The notes: generated by a model from the sequence alone, not told the origin. Shown: positions 17,938-27,588, numbered from the stretch's first letter. The stretch: 64,000 nucleotides of DNA from Lachnospiraceae bacterium (GCA_910576335.1 CAJTIU010000010.1:1-64000), one strand, 5' to 3'. A program made the numbers and translations.

Positions 17938-20070
17938 ATGCTGACAAAAGCGGTAAAGGTAGTAAAGAAGGATGGAACTAAGGAAGAATTCAATGTCCAG
18001 AAGGTCGTTGTTGCAGTGAATAAATCGGCGTACAGAGCGCTGGTTAAGTTTACGGATGAAGAGATTGGTTTTATCTGCAAATTTGTAGAGGAGAAGGTAG
18101 AGGAGCTTGGAATTACCGAGATTCCGATTGCCGAGATGCATAATGTAGTGGAAGGAGCCCTTGAGAGAGTGAATGCTGCTGTAGCCAAGAGCTATAAGGA
18201 CTACCGGAATTATAAGCAGGATTTCGTACAGATGCTGGATGATGTTTATAAAAAGAGTCAGTCGATTATGTACATTGGGGATAAGGAGAATAGTAATACA
18301 GACAGTGCCCTTGTATCAACCAAAAGAAGTCTGATCTTCAATGAGCTGAATAAGGAACTGTATAAGAAGTTTTTCCTGACGGTGGAGGAGATACAGGCAA
18401 TCCGCGACGGATATATCTACATTCATGATATGTCAGCAAGAAGGGATACCATGAACTGCTGTCTGTTCGATGTAAAGAGGGTACTAAGCGGAGGCTTCGA
18501 GATGGGAAACCTCTGGTATAATGAACCGAAGACCTTAGACACAGCTTTTGATGTGATCGGCGATATTGTGCTCAGTGCGGCAAGCCAGCAGTACGGCGGA
18601 TTTACTGTCCCAAGTGTGGATGACATTCTTGAGCCCTATGCGAAGAAGTCCCATACAAAGCTGATTCAGAAGTACCGGGATCTGGGCCTTGACGAGGAGA
18701 CTGTCCAGAGGGTCGCATGGGCGGATCTGGAAAAAGAGATGGAGCAGGGCTTCCAGGGATGGGAGTACAAGTTCAACTCTGTTTCCTCAAGCAGAGGCGA
18801 TTATCCTTTTATTACGGTTACAGCGGGAACCGTTACCAGTGAATATGGCAAACTTGTGACCCTTAAGATGCTGGAGGTCCGCAAAAACGGTCAGGGCAGG
18901 AAGGGCCATAAAAAGCCTGTATTATTCCCGAAGATTGTATTTTTGTATGATGAAAAGCTACACGGCCCGGGCGGTCCACTGGAGGATGTCTTCGAGGCGG
19001 GCATTGACTGCTCTGCCAGGACGATGTACCCGGACTGGTTAAGCCTTACCGGGGACGGATATGTAGCTGGCATGTATAAGAAATACGGGAAGATTATCAG
19101 CCCCATGGGATGCCGGGCATTTCTTTCGCCATGGTATGAAAGAGGCGGCATGGAGCCGGCAGATGAAAAGGACGAGCCGGTCTTTGTGGGGAGGTTCAAC
19201 ATCGGGGCCATCAGCCTTCATCTTCCTATGATTTATGCAAAGGCAAGGCAGGAGAGCAGGGATTTTTACGAGGTGCTGGATTATTACCTGGAGCTGATCC
19301 GGCAGCTCCATCTGAGAACCTATGATTACCTGGGCGAGCTTAAGGCATCCACGAATCCTCTTGCATACTGTGAAGGAGGCTTCTATGGCGGCAATTTGGG
19401 TCTCTACGACAAGATCAAGCCGCTTCTTAAGGCGGCAACTGCCTCCTTTGGAATTACAGCGTTAAATGAGCTTCAGCAGCTTCACAATAAGAAATCGCTG
19501 GCAGAGGACGGAAGGTTTGCCCTGGATACGCTGCAGCATATTAATGACAAGATCAATCAGTTTAAAAAAGAAGACGGACGTCTTTATGCCATCTATGGAA
19601 CACCGGCGGAGAATCTGTGCGGCGTGCAGGTTCAGCAGTTCCGTAAAAAATACGGGATCATTGAGAACGTATCAGACCGTGAATACGTAAGCAACAGTTT
19701 CCACTGCCATGTAACAGAAGACATTACCCCGATCGAAAAACAGGATTTGGAGGGAAGGTTCTGGAACTTAAGTAATGGTGGAAAGATTCAGTATGTAAAA
19801 TATCCGATCAATTACAATCGGGAAGCAATCAAGTCTCTTATCAGGCGCGCCATGGACAGAGGCTTCTACGAGGGCGTGAATCTGTCCCTTGCTTACTGCG
19901 ATAACTGTGGACATGAGGAGCTTTCCATGGATGTATGTCCGGTATGCGGCAGCAAGAACCTGACGAAGATCGACCGGATGAACGGATATTTGTCCTATTC
20001 GAGAGTGAAAGGAGACACCCGTCTGAATGCGGCGAAGATGGCAGAGATTGCAGAAAGGAAAAGTATGTAA
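17938..20070 (+). CDS. nrdD: anaerobic ribonucleoside-triphosphate reductase, class III
   Basis: 710 residues from ATG 17938, preceded by AGGGGAG. It makes dNTPs from NTPs without oxygen by a glycyl radical. Seen: an ATP-cone domain (about 3-95: KVVKKDGTKEEF), the catalytic barrel, a C-terminal zinc site CDNCG...CPVCG (about 652-672), and RMNGYLS, whose Gly should carry the radical. The length is normal. The activase nrdG starts 3 bases after the stop and dut overlaps nrdG, forming a dNTP-supply operon. Strict anaerobic life fits this enzyme. Confidence 0.96.
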   Translation: MLTKAVKVVKKDGTKEEFNVQKVVVAVNKSAYRALVKFTDEEIGFICKFVEEKVEELGITEIPIAEMHNVVEGALERVNAAVAKSYKDYRNYKQDFVQMLDDVYKKSQSIMYIGDKENSNTDSALVSTKRSLIFNELNKELYKKFFLTVEEIQAIRDGYIYIHDMSARRDTMNCCLFDVKRVLSGGFEMGNLWYNEPKTLDTAFDVIGDIVLSAASQQYGGFTVPSVDDILEPYAKKSHTKLIQKYRDLGLDEETVQRVAWADLEKEMEQGFQGWEYKFNSVSSSRGDYPFITVTAGTVTSEYGKLVTLKMLEVRKNGQGRKGHKKPVLFPKIVFLYDEKLHGPGGPLEDVFEAGIDCSARTMYPDWLSLTGDGYVAGMYKKYGKIISPMGCRAFLSPWYERGGMEPADEKDEPVFVGRFNIGAISLHLPMIYAKARQESRDFYEVLDYYLELIRQLHLRTYDYLGELKASTNPLAYCEGGFYGGNLGLYDKIKPLLKAATASFGITALNELQQLHNKKSLAEDGRFALDTLQHINDKINQFKKEDGRLYAIYGTPAENLCGVQVQQFRKKYGIIENVSDREYVSNSFHCHVTEDITPIEKQDLEGRFWNLSNGGKIQYVKYPINYNREAIKSLIRRAMDRGFYEGVNLSLAYCDNCGHEELSMDVCPVCGSKNLTKIDRMNGYLSYSRVKGDTRLNAAKMAEIAERKSM

Positions 20071-20072
20071 TC

Positions 20073-20561
20073 ATGCGGTATCACAATATAACAAAGGATG
20101 ATATGCTCAACGGAGACGGGCTTCGGGTAGTGCTGTGGGTTGCCGGATGTTCCCATGCCTGCCCGGGATGCCATAATCCGGTAACCTGGGATCCCGAAGG
20201 AGGGATTCCCTTTGACGAGGCGGCAAGGCAGGAGATCTTTACAGAACTTGAAAAAGATTATGTAAGCGGAATCACATTTTCAGGAGGGGATCCCCTTCAT
20301 GCAGCAAACCGCAAAGAAGTAACGGCACTTGCAGAGGAGATAAAAAAGGAATACCCAGAGAAGACCATCTGGCTCTACACCGGATATACCTGGGACGAGA
20401 TAAAAGAGCTTCAGATCATGAAGTATCTGGATGTTTTAGTTGACGGAAGATTCGAGGAAGAAAAGAAGGATAACACGCTTCACTGGAGGGGCAGTGCGAA
20501 TCAGTCCGTAATTGATGTGAAAAATACACTACAGACAGGAGGGCTTGTATTACATGGCTAA
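20073..20561 (+). CDS. nrdG: anaerobic ribonucleotide reductase activating protein
   Basis: 162 residues from ATG 20073. Radical-SAM activase that installs the glycyl radical on NrdD. The cluster motif CSHACPGCHNP (Cys-x3-Cys-x2-Cys) lies near residues 26-36, and GITFSGGDPL is the SAM-binding GGDP motif. The reading frame continues upstream of 20073 only as an overlap with nrdD. It overlaps the start of dut by 8 bases. Confidence 0.95.
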   Translation: MRYHNITKDDMLNGDGLRVVLWVAGCSHACPGCHNPVTWDPEGGIPFDEAARQEIFTELEKDYVSGITFSGGDPLHAANRKEVTALAEEIKKEYPEKTIWLYTGYTWDEIKELQIMKYLDVLVDGRFEEEKKDNTLHWRGSANQSVIDVKNTLQTGGLVLHG

Positions 20562-21069
20562 AAGAATCGCACAGTTCTATAAAGTAAGCTACGAACAATT
20601 TAAGGAGGCATGCCTGGATACATTCGATCATTTCGATGAATCAGATATTCAGGAGATCTATCAGGAGATCCGTCTGCCAAAAAGGGCAACAAAGGGATCC
20701 GCAGGATATGACTTCTTCACCCCGTTTCCGATTGCCCTGAATCCGGGAAAGACTGTAAAAGTACCAACCGGCATCCGGGCAGAGATGCAGGAAAACTGGG
20801 TGCTAAAGTGTTATCCGAGAAGCGGTCTGGGCTTCAAGTACAGACTGCAGCTCAATAATACAGTAGGGATCATTGACAGTGATTATTTTTATTCCGAGAA
20901 TGAAGGACATATTTTTGCCAAGATCACCAATGACAGCAATGAGAAAAAAGTGCTGGAGCTTGATGCAGGAAAAGGATTTATGCAGGGGATCTTTGTGGAG
21001 TATGGAATCACGATGGATGATGATGTGAGCGAAGAACGAAACGGCGGCTTCGGGAGTACAGAAGCTTAA
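20554..21069 (+). CDS. dut: dUTP diphosphatase
   Basis: 171 residues from ATG 20554 with AGGAGGG ten bases ahead (the TTG at 20545 is less likely). Trimeric dUTPase fold; it hydrolyses dUTP to dUMP, preventing uracil incorporation and feeding dTMP synthesis. Motifs: KGSAGYDFF, PRSGLGF, GIIDSDYF and the C-terminal RNGGFGST arm. About 25 residues longer than the usual 145, with an N-terminal extension (1-35) of unknown role. It overlaps nrdG by 8 bases, which fits a dNTP operon. Confidence 0.92.
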   Translation: MAKRIAQFYKVSYEQFKEACLDTFDHFDESDIQEIYQEIRLPKRATKGSAGYDFFTPFPIALNPGKTVKVPTGIRAEMQENWVLKCYPRSGLGFKYRLQLNNTVGIIDSDYFYSENEGHIFAKITNDSNEKKVLELDAGKGFMQGIFVEYGITMDDDVSEERNGGFGSTEA

Positions 21070-21071
21070 TC

Positions 21072-21127
21072 GGGGACGGGGCATTTTTAAAAATGCCCCG
21101 TCCCAAATTAAAAATGCCCTGTCCCCG
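21072..21127. repeat. composite GGGGACGGGG palindrome
   Basis: A perfect palindrome (21073-21104) is followed by an extra right arm AAAAATGCCCTGTCCCCG (21111-21128). The left arm can pair with either right arm, so two mutually exclusive hairpins are possible. It begins 3 bases after the dut stop. Confidence 0.88.
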
Positions 21128-21250
21128 TTTAGATAAAGGGACCGAACAGCGCAGCCGTATCAAGCTTTCCAAGATAGTTATATATTGTGACAGATGTATA
21201 TAATTTGAAAAAAAGACGGGGATTTTCAAAATCTATATTAAACATTTCTT

Positions 21251-22066
21251 TTAAGTTATTGATTCTGTGATATGCAGAAATTGCTGTGTAATTGCAGCAG
21301 AATTCGTAAGATTTCCGCTTAAAATATTTAATATAAACTGTTCCATAGGCGAAGAGCGGTATGAAAGAAGCTCACTGTTCTTATATGATTCCAATGCATT
21401 ACATATTTTCGCTGCATAATTCATATCAATTGCATCTGAAAAAAGATTGTCTTTTTCGAAAACCAACAGATATCCGCCGGGTATGCCGTCTTCGTAAATT
21501 GGCGCAAGAAGATGACGGGTGGGAAAATTTTCATTTGCATTCATGATAACAGGATTATGGTCTAAATGTTCAGCCTTCCTTTTTAGTATTTCTGGAAAGA
21601 GAATCCTTCGTTTTCCGGGACAGGAATAGGAAATAATATGAAATGTCCTGTCAAGAAACCATACAGGATTCTGCATGACCTGATGACAGATTTCTACGAG
21701 TTTGGGCAGGGTGGTGGCAGCCGAAAAAGCATCATATAATCTGACAAGAGCAGCATTTCGCTTATATTCCTGCATGATGATCTGAATAATCTGCTGGTAG
21801 CACTGGCTGAGATGAAGTGCAGGGATGAAAAGAATGCATGCCGAAAGATTCGAAAACTGTGCTATTTCTTCAATGGCAGCAAGATACAGTGTGCCCCCTG
21901 ATGGGAGGTCCTCAGGAAAGGCAGCATAATTCAGAATGCAGACACCATAGACATCTTCATCTTCGGAACCATGAAATGTAAATTTGAAAGAATGAATTTT
22001 TTCTAGTAAATATGCGGTTTTCAATGACAATCGTCCCTCCTGTTCCTTTGCTATTTGTATTATCAA
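21251..22066 (-). pseudogene. CdaR/PucR-like regulator, truncated before its DNA-binding domain
   Basis: 271 residues. The sequence reads as the N-terminal sensory part of a PucR/CdaR-type regulator (YLLEKIHSFKFTFHG at the start, a GAF-like stretch with NPVWFLDRTFHIISYS near 133-148, and PMEQFILNILSGN near the end). Family members end in a PucR-type helix-turn-helix of some 60 residues; here the frame stops after LHITESIT and no such domain is visible in the next 120 bases. So it is probably a 3'-truncated gene. It is divergent from a truncated symporter, and such regulators often control a neighbouring transporter. Confidence 0.6.
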
Positions 22067-22154
22067 TAAATATATGTAGTAATTAAATGAGATAATAGCA
22101 TATCTTTATATAAAAATCAAAGTATACAGATAATCATGAGAAAAAATGTAAAAA

Positions 22155-22811
22155 ATGTACAAATACTACAAGAAATCGTGTTTGTTTCATACGATGCATT
22201 TAAGTGTTGCCTGGGTGGCAACGCTGGCCATTTGCGGATTCCTGTCAGCGCTTCCGGGACTTGCAATACAGCAGATTTTTCCGGAAATCACGGCAGGAAA
22301 CCAGTTTACGCCTATATTTATTGTAACATATCTTCCTGCTGTGGTCCGGGGATTAATGCTTGCAGGGCTGCTAGGGCTGATGCTTACCTCGGGAGACAGC
22401 TATCTTCTGCTCCTTGCATCAACAGTAACAGATGATGTGGTTGTTCCGATAAAAAAGGATATGGATGAAAAAAAGAAAATTCTTTTCACACGTTTTACCT
22501 GTGTGGCGGGAGCGGTTGTTATTACTGCAATGGCATTATATGTGAATAGTATCTATCAATTGTTCAAGACAGGCGGGGGAGCTTACGGTGCGGGCGTTTT
22601 CCTGCCATTGTTCCTGGGATGTTTCTGGAAACGGGCAGATGCAAAGGCGATTAATGCGGGAATGTTTAGCGGATTTGTAATTGCTTTTTGCTTCGATATG
22701 TTTCTTAAGATACCGCTCGGTCTCAATATGGATGGATGTATTATTGGTGCAGGAGTATGCCTTGTGATCTGTGTGGCCGGCTCATTGCTGATCAGAAGAA
22801 ATAAGAGGTAG
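22155..22811 (+). pseudogene. sodium:solute symporter, C-terminal part only
   Basis: 218 codons, of which about 200 match the C-terminal half of an SSS-family (SLC5-type) symporter: LPAVVRGLMLAGLLGLMLTS, then SGDSYLLLLASTVTDDVV, six hydrophobic helices and a basic end LLIRRNKR. Intact members are about 450-550 residues, so the first half is missing. No ribosome site precedes the first ATG. The break must lie between 22067 and 22195, near where the regulator on the other strand begins. A terminator follows at 22828-22866. Confidence 0.75.
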
Positions 22812-22827
22812 AAAAGAGCTATAAAAA

Positions 22828-22866
22828 GTATCTTCAAATAGCAGTTTATTTGAAGATGCTTTTTTA
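22828..22866 (+). terminator. intrinsic terminator
   Basis: ATCTTCAAATA/TATTTGAAGAT stem with a short loop, then CTTTTTTA. It has survived the truncation of the symporter gene. Confidence 0.8.
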
Positions 22867-22899
22867 TTGTCTGATCCTTTCACGATGACTTTTACGTAA

Positions 22900-23049
22900 G
22901 TGCTTTTAAAAGGCCTGTTGTTTTTATATGGCATTGGTCTTGGCATTTTTGCTGCAGGAATTTTTGTCTGTATGGCCTTTTCAAAAAGGCTTAGACATGC
23001 AAAGGAAAGAGATGCTGTAGAAGAGGCGCCGCAGGGTTTGATGATTTGA
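22900..23049 (+). pseudogene. membrane-protein scrap or 49-residue peptide
   Basis: A 49-codon frame from GTG 22900 with one hydrophobic segment (GIGLGIFAAGIFVCMAF) and a charged tail (KRLRHAKERDAVEEAPQG). No ribosome site precedes the GTG and stops close the frame just upstream. It reads like the last helix and tail of a larger transporter. A genuine small membrane protein is the less likely alternative. Confidence 0.35.
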
Positions 23050-23120
23050 TTTTAAATCTGGCATATTTTTTCAGTTTACGGGCACGCTATTTCTATATCA
23101 GAATAAGTGGAGGGATGAAT

Positions 23121-24482
23121 ATGCCAGATAAAAAGAAGATAACTTCCATGAGGGAAGAAACCATTACTTATATGAATGAACTTCTTCCTGTGAAAGAGAG
23201 CTTTGATATTATACAGAGGGATGTGTACATCGGCGGCAGGGTGGCAACCTTTTATTTTATAGATGGTTTTACGAAGGATGAAGTCCTGCTTAAGATCATG
23301 GATTCCATCTTAAAGGTAACAGAAGAGGATATGCCAAAAGATGCCACAGAGTTTGCGAGAGTCTGTATTCCTTACGCTGAGGTGGATATATACGGAGACT
23401 TTGATCAGGCTGTCAAAAATATTTTGTCAGGTGTTACCTGTCTTTTTGTTGATGGGTATGAGGCATGTATTGCGATTGACTGCCGCACATATCCGGCAAG
23501 GAGTGTGGAGGAACCAGACAAGGATAAGTCGCTGCGGGGTTCCAGGGACGGGTTTGTAGAGACGATTGTATTCAATACAGCCATGATGCGAAGGAGAATA
23601 CGGGATCCCCACCTGATTATGGAAATGGTGGAAATCGGAGACAGCTCCCGCACAGATGTTGCAATCTGCTATATGGAAGACCGGGTAGACCAGGAACTTC
23701 TTGAAACCGTATCAGGAAGGATTAAAAGCATCAGGACAGACGCCCTGCGCATGAACCAGCAGAGTCTGGCAGAATGTCTGTTTAAACGGAAGTGGTATAA
23801 CCCTTTCCCCAAGTTCAAATTTACAGAACGACCGGATACGGCATCAGCGTGTCTCCTGGAAGGGAAGGTGGTCCTGCTGGTGGATAATTCCCCGTCAGCC
23901 ATGATACTGCCGACTTCTATATTTGACATGATTGAAGAGGCGAATGATTATTATTTTCCAACCCTTACGAATATATATCTGAAAGTTGCAAGGACGCTGA
24001 TTACCTTAATGACTGTATTTCTGACGCCGGTCTTTCTTCTGTTTATGCAGAATCTGAACTGGCTGCCAAAGGTCTTTGCCTTTGTGGCCGTCAAGGATAT
24101 GGTGAACATTCCGCTTATTTTCCAGTTATTGATTCTGGAGATTGCGATCGACGGGCTGAGGCTTGCTGCTATGAACACCCCAAGTATGCTCAGCACACCT
24201 CTTAGTGTGATTGCAGGCCTTGTAATGGGAGAATTTTCCGTCCAGTCTGGCTGGTTTAACAGTGAAGTCATGCTCTATATGGCATTTGTCGCAGTGGCCA
24301 ATTATACACAGCCCAATTTCGAACTGGGATATGCGCTGAAATTTATGAGGCTGCAGCTTCTGATACTGACGGCGCTGTTTAACTGGATTGGTTTTGCAGC
24401 AGGATGCTTAGTTATCATTTGCAGCCTTTGCTTTAATAAAACACTTTCGGGAAGAAATTATTTGAATGTAAAGCTGAATTAA
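23121..24482 (+). CDS. GerA/SpoVAF-type spore germination protein, shortened C-terminus
   Basis: 453 residues from ATG 23121 (GGAGGG seven bases upstream). GerA-family integral membrane protein: soluble N-terminal domain (about 20-270; YIGGRVATFYFIDGF, LLEGKVVLLVDNSPSAMILP), then membrane helices with FPTLTNIYLKVARTLITL and MNTPSMLSTPLSVIAGLVMGE. Such proteins sit in the spore inner membrane and take part in germination; SpoVAF-type members start almost like this one. The end is odd: after NKTLSGRNYL, where relatives continue for some 30 residues, the frame runs NVKLN and stops. The 3' part was probably lost in a rearrangement. No other ger or spoVA genes adjoin. Confidence 0.75.
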   Translation: MPDKKKITSMREETITYMNELLPVKESFDIIQRDVYIGGRVATFYFIDGFTKDEVLLKIMDSILKVTEEDMPKDATEFARVCIPYAEVDIYGDFDQAVKNILSGVTCLFVDGYEACIAIDCRTYPARSVEEPDKDKSLRGSRDGFVETIVFNTAMMRRRIRDPHLIMEMVEIGDSSRTDVAICYMEDRVDQELLETVSGRIKSIRTDALRMNQQSLAECLFKRKWYNPFPKFKFTERPDTASACLLEGKVVLLVDNSPSAMILPTSIFDMIEEANDYYFPTLTNIYLKVARTLITLMTVFLTPVFLLFMQNLNWLPKVFAFVAVKDMVNIPLIFQLLILEIAIDGLRLAAMNTPSMLSTPLSVIAGLVMGEFSVQSGWFNSEVMLYMAFVAVANYTQPNFELGYALKFMRLQLLILTALFNWIGFAAGCLVIICSLCFNKTLSGRNYLNVKLN

Positions 24483-24504
24483 CCTGAGTTCCTGAGAGTT
24501 TTTT

Positions 24505-24540
24505 AGTCTACATCTCCCTCTTAGCGGGGGGATGTAGACT
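24505..24540. terminator. bidirectional hairpin terminator
   Basis: AGTCTACATC (24505-24514) pairs with GATGTAGACT (24531-24540), inner CCC/GGG pairs. It lies between the convergent GerA-type and AAA-ATPase genes. Confidence 0.75.
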
Positions 24541-24612
24541 GAACATTTCACATTAAATGTCTTGTATACGTCATTCATCTTCTTTACAGGTTCAGCCGGA
24601 ATAAACTCATTA

Positions 24613-25965
24613 TCATATATACCGCTCAATCTTACAAGTATGCTTTCCGGTCTTTGTGCTGTAATTCAGCCCTACCAGAAGCAATTCACCTGTATAATCA
24701 TATTTTTGCATAATCATTCCATATTGCTTTTCTTTTATTTGGGATATCGCTTTACCTGCACTTTTATTCCATTTCAATTCAACCAGCAGGGCAAGTTCTT
24801 GATGTCTGCCTTCTTTTACAGCTCTGATGAACTCACCTCTGACTTCCTCGTTTGGAATAAATACTTCTTTATTATCAAAATTATATGCAAGATATCCCAG
24901 ATGCACAAGTAAAGTCAAGATATCATCCTTGCTTGATAAGGATGTCATATCATTTTGAAAAGTTCCTGTATCAATCCTGTGCTTTTTCCCTCCAAGCATG
25001 TTTATGATTGCGTCTTTTAAACCGTCCATATTCAGATCAATATAATCCCTTAACGATTCATAGGTTTCAGTCGTTGTCCAATAACTGTCAAATGCCTGCA
25101 TGGATATAAGTTCTATGATAGAATTTGGACAATATACATGTCCGATGGTATCAAAGCGATAGCCATCATACCATTTCTGGGTTTCATCAAAATCTAGGTG
25201 ATATTCCTGACACAATTGATATACTTCTTTCTCTGTAAAACCCACGAATTCAGCCAGAACTCCAGGCTTTAACATGGAGTATTCCCTGAAATCCGTTAGT
25301 GCTGACTGAGTTCCGTATTTTTTAATTGGCAGGATGCCAGTCATATATGCTCCGATAATAATCTGCGATGTCTGATTGCTTTTGAACAGGCTGCGGAGAA
25401 GATTGATATATTCCTTTTGCACGGAAATATTATCCTTTGCCTCCCTGAAAATCATATCCCATTCATCGATAACAATAAAAAATTTGCGTCCGGTTTTCAG
25501 ATTAATTTGTAAAAGTGCCTTATATAAAGTCTTTGTGCCCTTCCTGATACAATTTGGGAATTCATTCTCAAGTTCCTCTATGACATCTTGCTGTAAATCA
25601 CTGACAATCTCATTGGTACTTTCTGCCAGAGCAACAAATGGCGTCATATCAAGAGAGATTACGTCATATTTGTTCAGGTTTTCTTCAAAGTCTGCGTTCT
25701 TATTCTGATTTTGCTCCAAATTCATTTTGGCAATCTTTAGTCCTGCAAAAAGAGCAGCCGCGTTGGCGCCTTTTGAGTAATATGCAGTGATCATCTTTGC
25801 AGTAAATGATTTGCCGAAACGCCGGGGTTTGCTGAAACAGGTCAGTTTATCCGGAGTACCAAGTACGCTGTTCGTGTATGCTATTATCCCGGATTTATCA
25901 ATATATTTTTTATAATTCAGAATTTCTGCGAAACCGTCAGCCGGAGGATTTACATATACGCCCAT
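24613..25965 (-). CDS. AAA-ATPase-like / PD-(D/E)XK nuclease protein
   Basis: 450 residues from the ATG at 25965 (AAGGAG upstream). N-terminal AAA-ATPase-like domain (about 1-240) with a P-loop variant FSKPRRFGKSFT near 43-54 and a Walker B-like KFFIVIDEWD. The C-terminal 110 residues look like a PD-(D/E)XK domain, ending VELKWNKSAGKAISQIKEKQ. These fusion proteins (PF09820 plus PF08011) are abundant and multicopy in gut Bacteroidetes and Clostridia; their function is unknown and they behave as mobile, variable genes. It is more AT-rich than most neighbours and sits in a rearranged patch. Confidence 0.85.
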   Translation of the reverse strand: MGVYVNPPADGFAEILNYKKYIDKSGIIAYTNSVLGTPDKLTCFSKPRRFGKSFTAKMITAYYSKGANAAALFAGLKIAKMNLEQNQNKNADFEENLNKYDVISLDMTPFVALAESTNEIVSDLQQDVIEELENEFPNCIRKGTKTLYKALLQINLKTGRKFFIVIDEWDMIFREAKDNISVQKEYINLLRSLFKSNQTSQIIIGAYMTGILPIKKYGTQSALTDFREYSMLKPGVLAEFVGFTEKEVYQLCQEYHLDFDETQKWYDGYRFDTIGHVYCPNSIIELISMQAFDSYWTTTETYESLRDYIDLNMDGLKDAIINMLGGKKHRIDTGTFQNDMTSLSSKDDILTLLVHLGYLAYNFDNKEVFIPNEEVRGEFIRAVKEGRHQELALLVELKWNKSAGKAISQIKEKQYGMIMQKYDYTGELLLVGLNYSTKTGKHTCKIERYI

Positions 25966-25993
25966 TTTAATGTACTCCTTTCTTATCACCCCT

Positions 25994-26084
25994 CACTCCT
26001 GAATCACGTTCTTACGGAATACCCTCGCTTCGCTGGGGCAGACCCTGCGCAGCTTACGCACATTCCTGACCCGTGAACAGTAAC
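25994..26084 (-). repeat. partial GTTACTGTTCAC-family element
   Basis: On the minus strand it starts GTTACTGTTCACGGG (26084-26070) and ends with CCGTAAGAACGTGATTC and AGGAGTGAG, the same inner sequence as the copies at 35017-35123 and 59488-59620. The far terminus is missing. The middle holds GGGTCTGCCCC, also seen in the hairpin at 43386-43434. Confidence 0.75.
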
Positions 26085-26165
26085 CTTTCTTTCTCATTAT
26101 AGGCTAATCAGGTATATTTTACAAGGAGAAGCTTTGATTTATATACTTCGAATATGTTTTTATGA

Positions 26166-26194
26166 TTTACATTTTATTACAATTTGTATATAAT
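26166..26194 (+). promoter_or_regulatory. promoter of the MATE gene
   Basis: TTTACA (26166-26171), 17-base spacer, TATAAT (26189-26194), 33 bases before the ATG. Confidence 0.65.
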
Positions 26195-26226
26195 GCTTGT
26201 TAGGCTTATATTAGGGAGGAATTTTT

Positions 26227-27588
26227 ATGCAGGAGAACACTCAAAAGGAAAACAAGCTGGGCACAGCGCCTTTGGGCAGGCTGATGGTCTCGCTGGCGCT
26301 TCCGTCAGTGGCAGCACAGCTGATTAACATACTGTATAATATTGTGGACCGGATCTATATCGGGCATATCAGAGGCTATGGGGATGTTGCACTTACCGGG
26401 GTCGGGGTAACCTTCCCGATCATAATGCTGATATCCGCTTTCAGTGCATTTGCAGGAATGGGCGGGGCTCCCCTTGCTTCAATCGAATTGGGTAAGAAGG
26501 ACTACGAGAAGGCGGAAAAGATTCTTGGAAATTCGGCAGGGCTGATTCTCTTCTTTTCCGTGATCCTGACAGTTATATTTTCCATTTTCAAAAGACCTGT
26601 GCTGTTTGCCTTTGGAGCAAGCGAGGCAACCATCGGATATGCAGAAGGGTATATAGGCATCTACCTTGTGGGAACCATATTTGTTCAGGCGGCGCTTGGT
26701 CTTAATACTTTTATTAGCGGGCAGGGAGAGGCAAAGACAGCTATGCTCTCCGTGCTGATCGGGGCAGCGCTGAATATCTGCCTTGACCCGGTATTTATCT
26801 TTGCATTCGGGCTGGGGGTAAGGGGAGCAGCCATCGCCACCGTAATCTCCCAGGCGGTCAGTGCAGTCTGGGTTGTGCGTTTCCTCACATCAGAGAAAAG
26901 TGTCCTGCGCCTCAGACGGAAGAACATCCGGCTGCAGGCAGAATATATTAAGAAAATTGCCGCGCTGGGTGTATCCCCGTTTATTATGCAGAGCACAGAG
27001 AGTCTGGTAAGCATTACATTGAATACAGGACTTCAGAAATACGGCGGAGATCTGTATGTAGGCACCATGGCAATCCTTACCAGTATTATGCAGTTTATCG
27101 GCATACCAGCCCAGGGAATAACACAGGGAGTACAGCCTGTCATCAGTTACAATTACGGTGCAGGAAATAAGGAGAGGGTAAAGGGAACCTTTTTCAGACT
27201 GATAACAGTTACCTTTACATCCATGTTCCTTCTCGGGGGAATTGCAGTGATTGCTCCCCATATTTATGCAGGAATTTTTACAAATAACGAGCAGCTTGCA
27301 GATCTTACAGCACAGGTCATGCCGGTTTATTTCCTGGGCTTTATGTTTTTTGGCATACAGTCATCATGCCAGTCTACCTTTGTGGCGCTTGGACAGGCGA
27401 AGGTTTCCGTTTTTATCGCGCTTTTGCGAAAGGTTATCCTGCTGATTCCCCTGGCGCTGATCCTGCCAAGATTTATGGGAGTTATGGGAATCTACCGGGC
27501 AGAGCCGATTGCGGATTTCATATCCGTTACCACAGCAGCAACTCTTTTTGCCATTACCTTTAAAAAGGTTTTGCGTGAAATGGATTAA
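26227..27588 (+). CDS. MATE family efflux transporter
   Basis: 453 residues with twelve predicted helices in two similar halves (MatE domains about 15-175 and 240-400). Opening LGRLMVSLALPSVAAQLINILYNIVDRIYIGH is typical of the DinF/NorM-like clostridial branch. It exports cationic compounds or drugs using Na+ or H+. Start ATG after GGGAGGAA. It is a single gene behind its own promoter. An eroded GTTACTGTTCAC-type repeat follows the stop. Substrate unknown. Confidence 0.92.
   Translation: MQENTQKENKLGTAPLGRLMVSLALPSVAAQLINILYNIVDRIYIGHIRGYGDVALTGVGVTFPIIMLISAFSAFAGMGGAPLASIELGKKDYEKAEKILGNSAGLILFFSVILTVIFSIFKRPVLFAFGASEATIGYAEGYIGIYLVGTIFVQAALGLNTFISGQGEAKTAMLSVLIGAALNICLDPVFIFAFGLGVRGAAIATVISQAVSAVWVVRFLTSEKSVLRLRRKNIRLQAEYIKKIAALGVSPFIMQSTESLVSITLNTGLQKYGGDLYVGTMAILTSIMQFIGIPAQGITQGVQPVISYNYGAGNKERVKGTFFRLITVTFTSMFLLGGIAVIAPHIYAGIFTNNEQLADLTAQVMPVYFLGFMFFGIQSSCQSTFVALGQAKVSVFIALLRKVILLIPLALILPRFMGVMGIYRAEPIADFISVTTAATLFAITFKKVLREMD

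Larger units (their letters stand above)
22812..23120. other. gap with terminator and coding scrap
   Basis: 309 bases with no intact gene: the symporter terminator, a short membrane-peptide frame (22900-23049) and the ribosome site GGAGGG (23109-23114) of the GerA-type gene. Confidence 0.6.
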
